This document shows positions 6,216 to 6,768 of a DNA stretch of 6,768 nt, in pieces. The notes under the pieces are model-generated. The model saw only the letters and a list, made by a program, of their open reading frames with translations, did no database searches and had not been told where the DNA came from. The stretch covers positions 1 through 6,768 of the forward strand of contig JAAFHR010000178.1 of NCBI GenBank assembly GCA_013298455.1. Direction: 5' to 3'. Position 1 is the first letter of the stretch. Every line of letters begins with the position of its first letter. The position numbers were made by a program, and so were the translations under genes. Origin of the DNA: Betaproteobacteria bacterium. GTDB lineage: Bacteria; Pseudomonadota; Gammaproteobacteria; Burkholderiales; Casimicrobiaceae.

Positions 6216-6768
6216 CGGATTGACCAACACCGAGCGCCCGACTTACGCACACAGTGAACTGGATCGCTATGACACGCTGGAGCTCGTTTTCGCGCTCGTG
6301 ACCGATCAACGAAACGCAGTGAGTGCTGTCGTAAGCGCGTCGCCAGATTTAGCGAGGGCGGTGGATGACGCAACGCCACGCATTCGAAATGGCGGGCGCT
6401 TAATTTATGTCGGTGCGGGTACGTCAGGACGCTTGGGTTTGCTCGACAGCGTTGAGCTCAATCCCACGTTTTCGTGGCCGAATGAACGAGCGAAAGCGCT
6501 GTTGGCGGGCGGCGCAGGTGCGGTGTATTTGGCGGTTGAAGGCGCCGAAGACGATGCGGAGCAAGGCGCCAAGGACTTGGCTGCGCTGTCGCCAAACGTG
6601 AATGATGTGGTGCTCTGCGTCGCCGCCTCGGGCTCCACGCCCTACGTGCTCGGCGCGATTGCCGAGGCGAAGCGACATCACTCGCTCACCATCGGCTTCG
6701 CCAACAATCCAGAGGCCGCGATCACCCGCGAATCAGACATCGGCATCACGCTTGACACAGGCTCGGAA
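6208..6768 (+). CDS. murQ: N-acetylmuramic acid 6-phosphate etherase (partial, C-terminus off window)
   Basis: The first 187 codons of a protein usually about 300 residues long, open to the right edge. MurQ cleaves the lactyl ether of MurNAc-6-phosphate, giving GlcNAc-6-phosphate and D-lactate in the cytoplasm during peptidoglycan recycling. The N-terminal LTNTERPTYAHSELD is a diverged form of the family opening. The SIS-fold sugar-phosphate motif is GGRLIYVGAGTSGRLGLLD (62-80). Glu83 and Glu114 fall at the positions of the two catalytic glutamates of E. coli MurQ, in SVELNPTF and EGAED. VAASGSTPYVLGAI (138-151) follows, with Ser where Arg is common (SGRTPYV), and NNPEA (166-170). The start overlaps nagA by 8 bases and has GAGGGG 7 bases upstream. 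GckR-type regulators share the fold, but the etherase motifs favour MurQ. Confidence 0.95.
   Translation, partial: MRSGLTNTERPTYAHSELDRYDTLELVFALVTDQRNAVSAVVSASPDLARAVDDATPRIRNGGRLIYVGAGTSGRLGLLDSVELNPTFSWPNERAKALLAGGAGAVYLAVEGAEDDAEQGAKDLAALSPNVNDVVLCVAASGSTPYVLGAIAEAKRHHSLTIGFANNPEAAITRESDIGITLDTGSE

Overview
The window comes from a Gram-negative, most likely proteobacterial, genome. It carries an outer-membrane TonB-dependent receptor with a signal peptide, compact divergent and overlapping gene arrangements, and GC-rich coding sequence broken by AT-richer gaps. I cannot place it below phylum or class level from sequence alone. Five protein genes are present, two of them cut by the window edges. 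There is also one clear RNA regulatory element: a TPP (thiamin pyrophosphate) riboswitch on the minus strand.

Layout. Positions 1-1668 (minus) hold the N-terminal 556 residues of a TonB-dependent receptor of the siderophore-receptor type; its C-terminus lies beyond the left edge. Positions 1669-1922 hold its leader: a candidate sigma70 promoter, a perfect 12-bp hairpin, a complete TPP aptamer directly after the hairpin, and a downstream stretch able to form alternative hairpins. Positions 1923-3392 (minus) encode a sodium:solute symporter family (SSS) permease. Positions 3393-3663 are an AT-rich gap with a candidate promoter and two related operator-like repeats. Positions 3664-4902 (minus) encode a fused SpmA-SpmB-like membrane protein. 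Positions 4903-5087 are a divergent promoter region. Positions 5088-6215 (plus) encode N-acetylglucosamine-6-phosphate deacetylase (nagA). From 6208 to the right edge (plus) is the first 187 codons of N-acetylmuramic acid 6-phosphate etherase (murQ), overlapping nagA by 8 bases.

How the genes fit together. MurQ turns MurNAc-6-phosphate into GlcNAc-6-phosphate plus D-lactate, and NagA deacetylates GlcNAc-6-phosphate to glucosamine-6-phosphate, so the right half is a cell-wall amino-sugar recycling or salvage unit. The divergent SpmA-SpmB-like protein has no established function in non-sporulating bacteria; its position beside two peptidoglycan-recycling enzymes suggests a link to cell-wall metabolism. 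The left half is a thiamin-responsive uptake locus: the riboswitch implies that the receptor imports thiamin or a precursor rather than a siderophore. The SSS permease lies between the two themes and could belong to either.

The most noteworthy points are the TPP-controlled receptor with its unusual hairpin-flanked leader, and the SpmA-SpmB fusion next to nagA-murQ. I see no CRISPR array, tRNA, rRNA, insertion sequence or phage signature.
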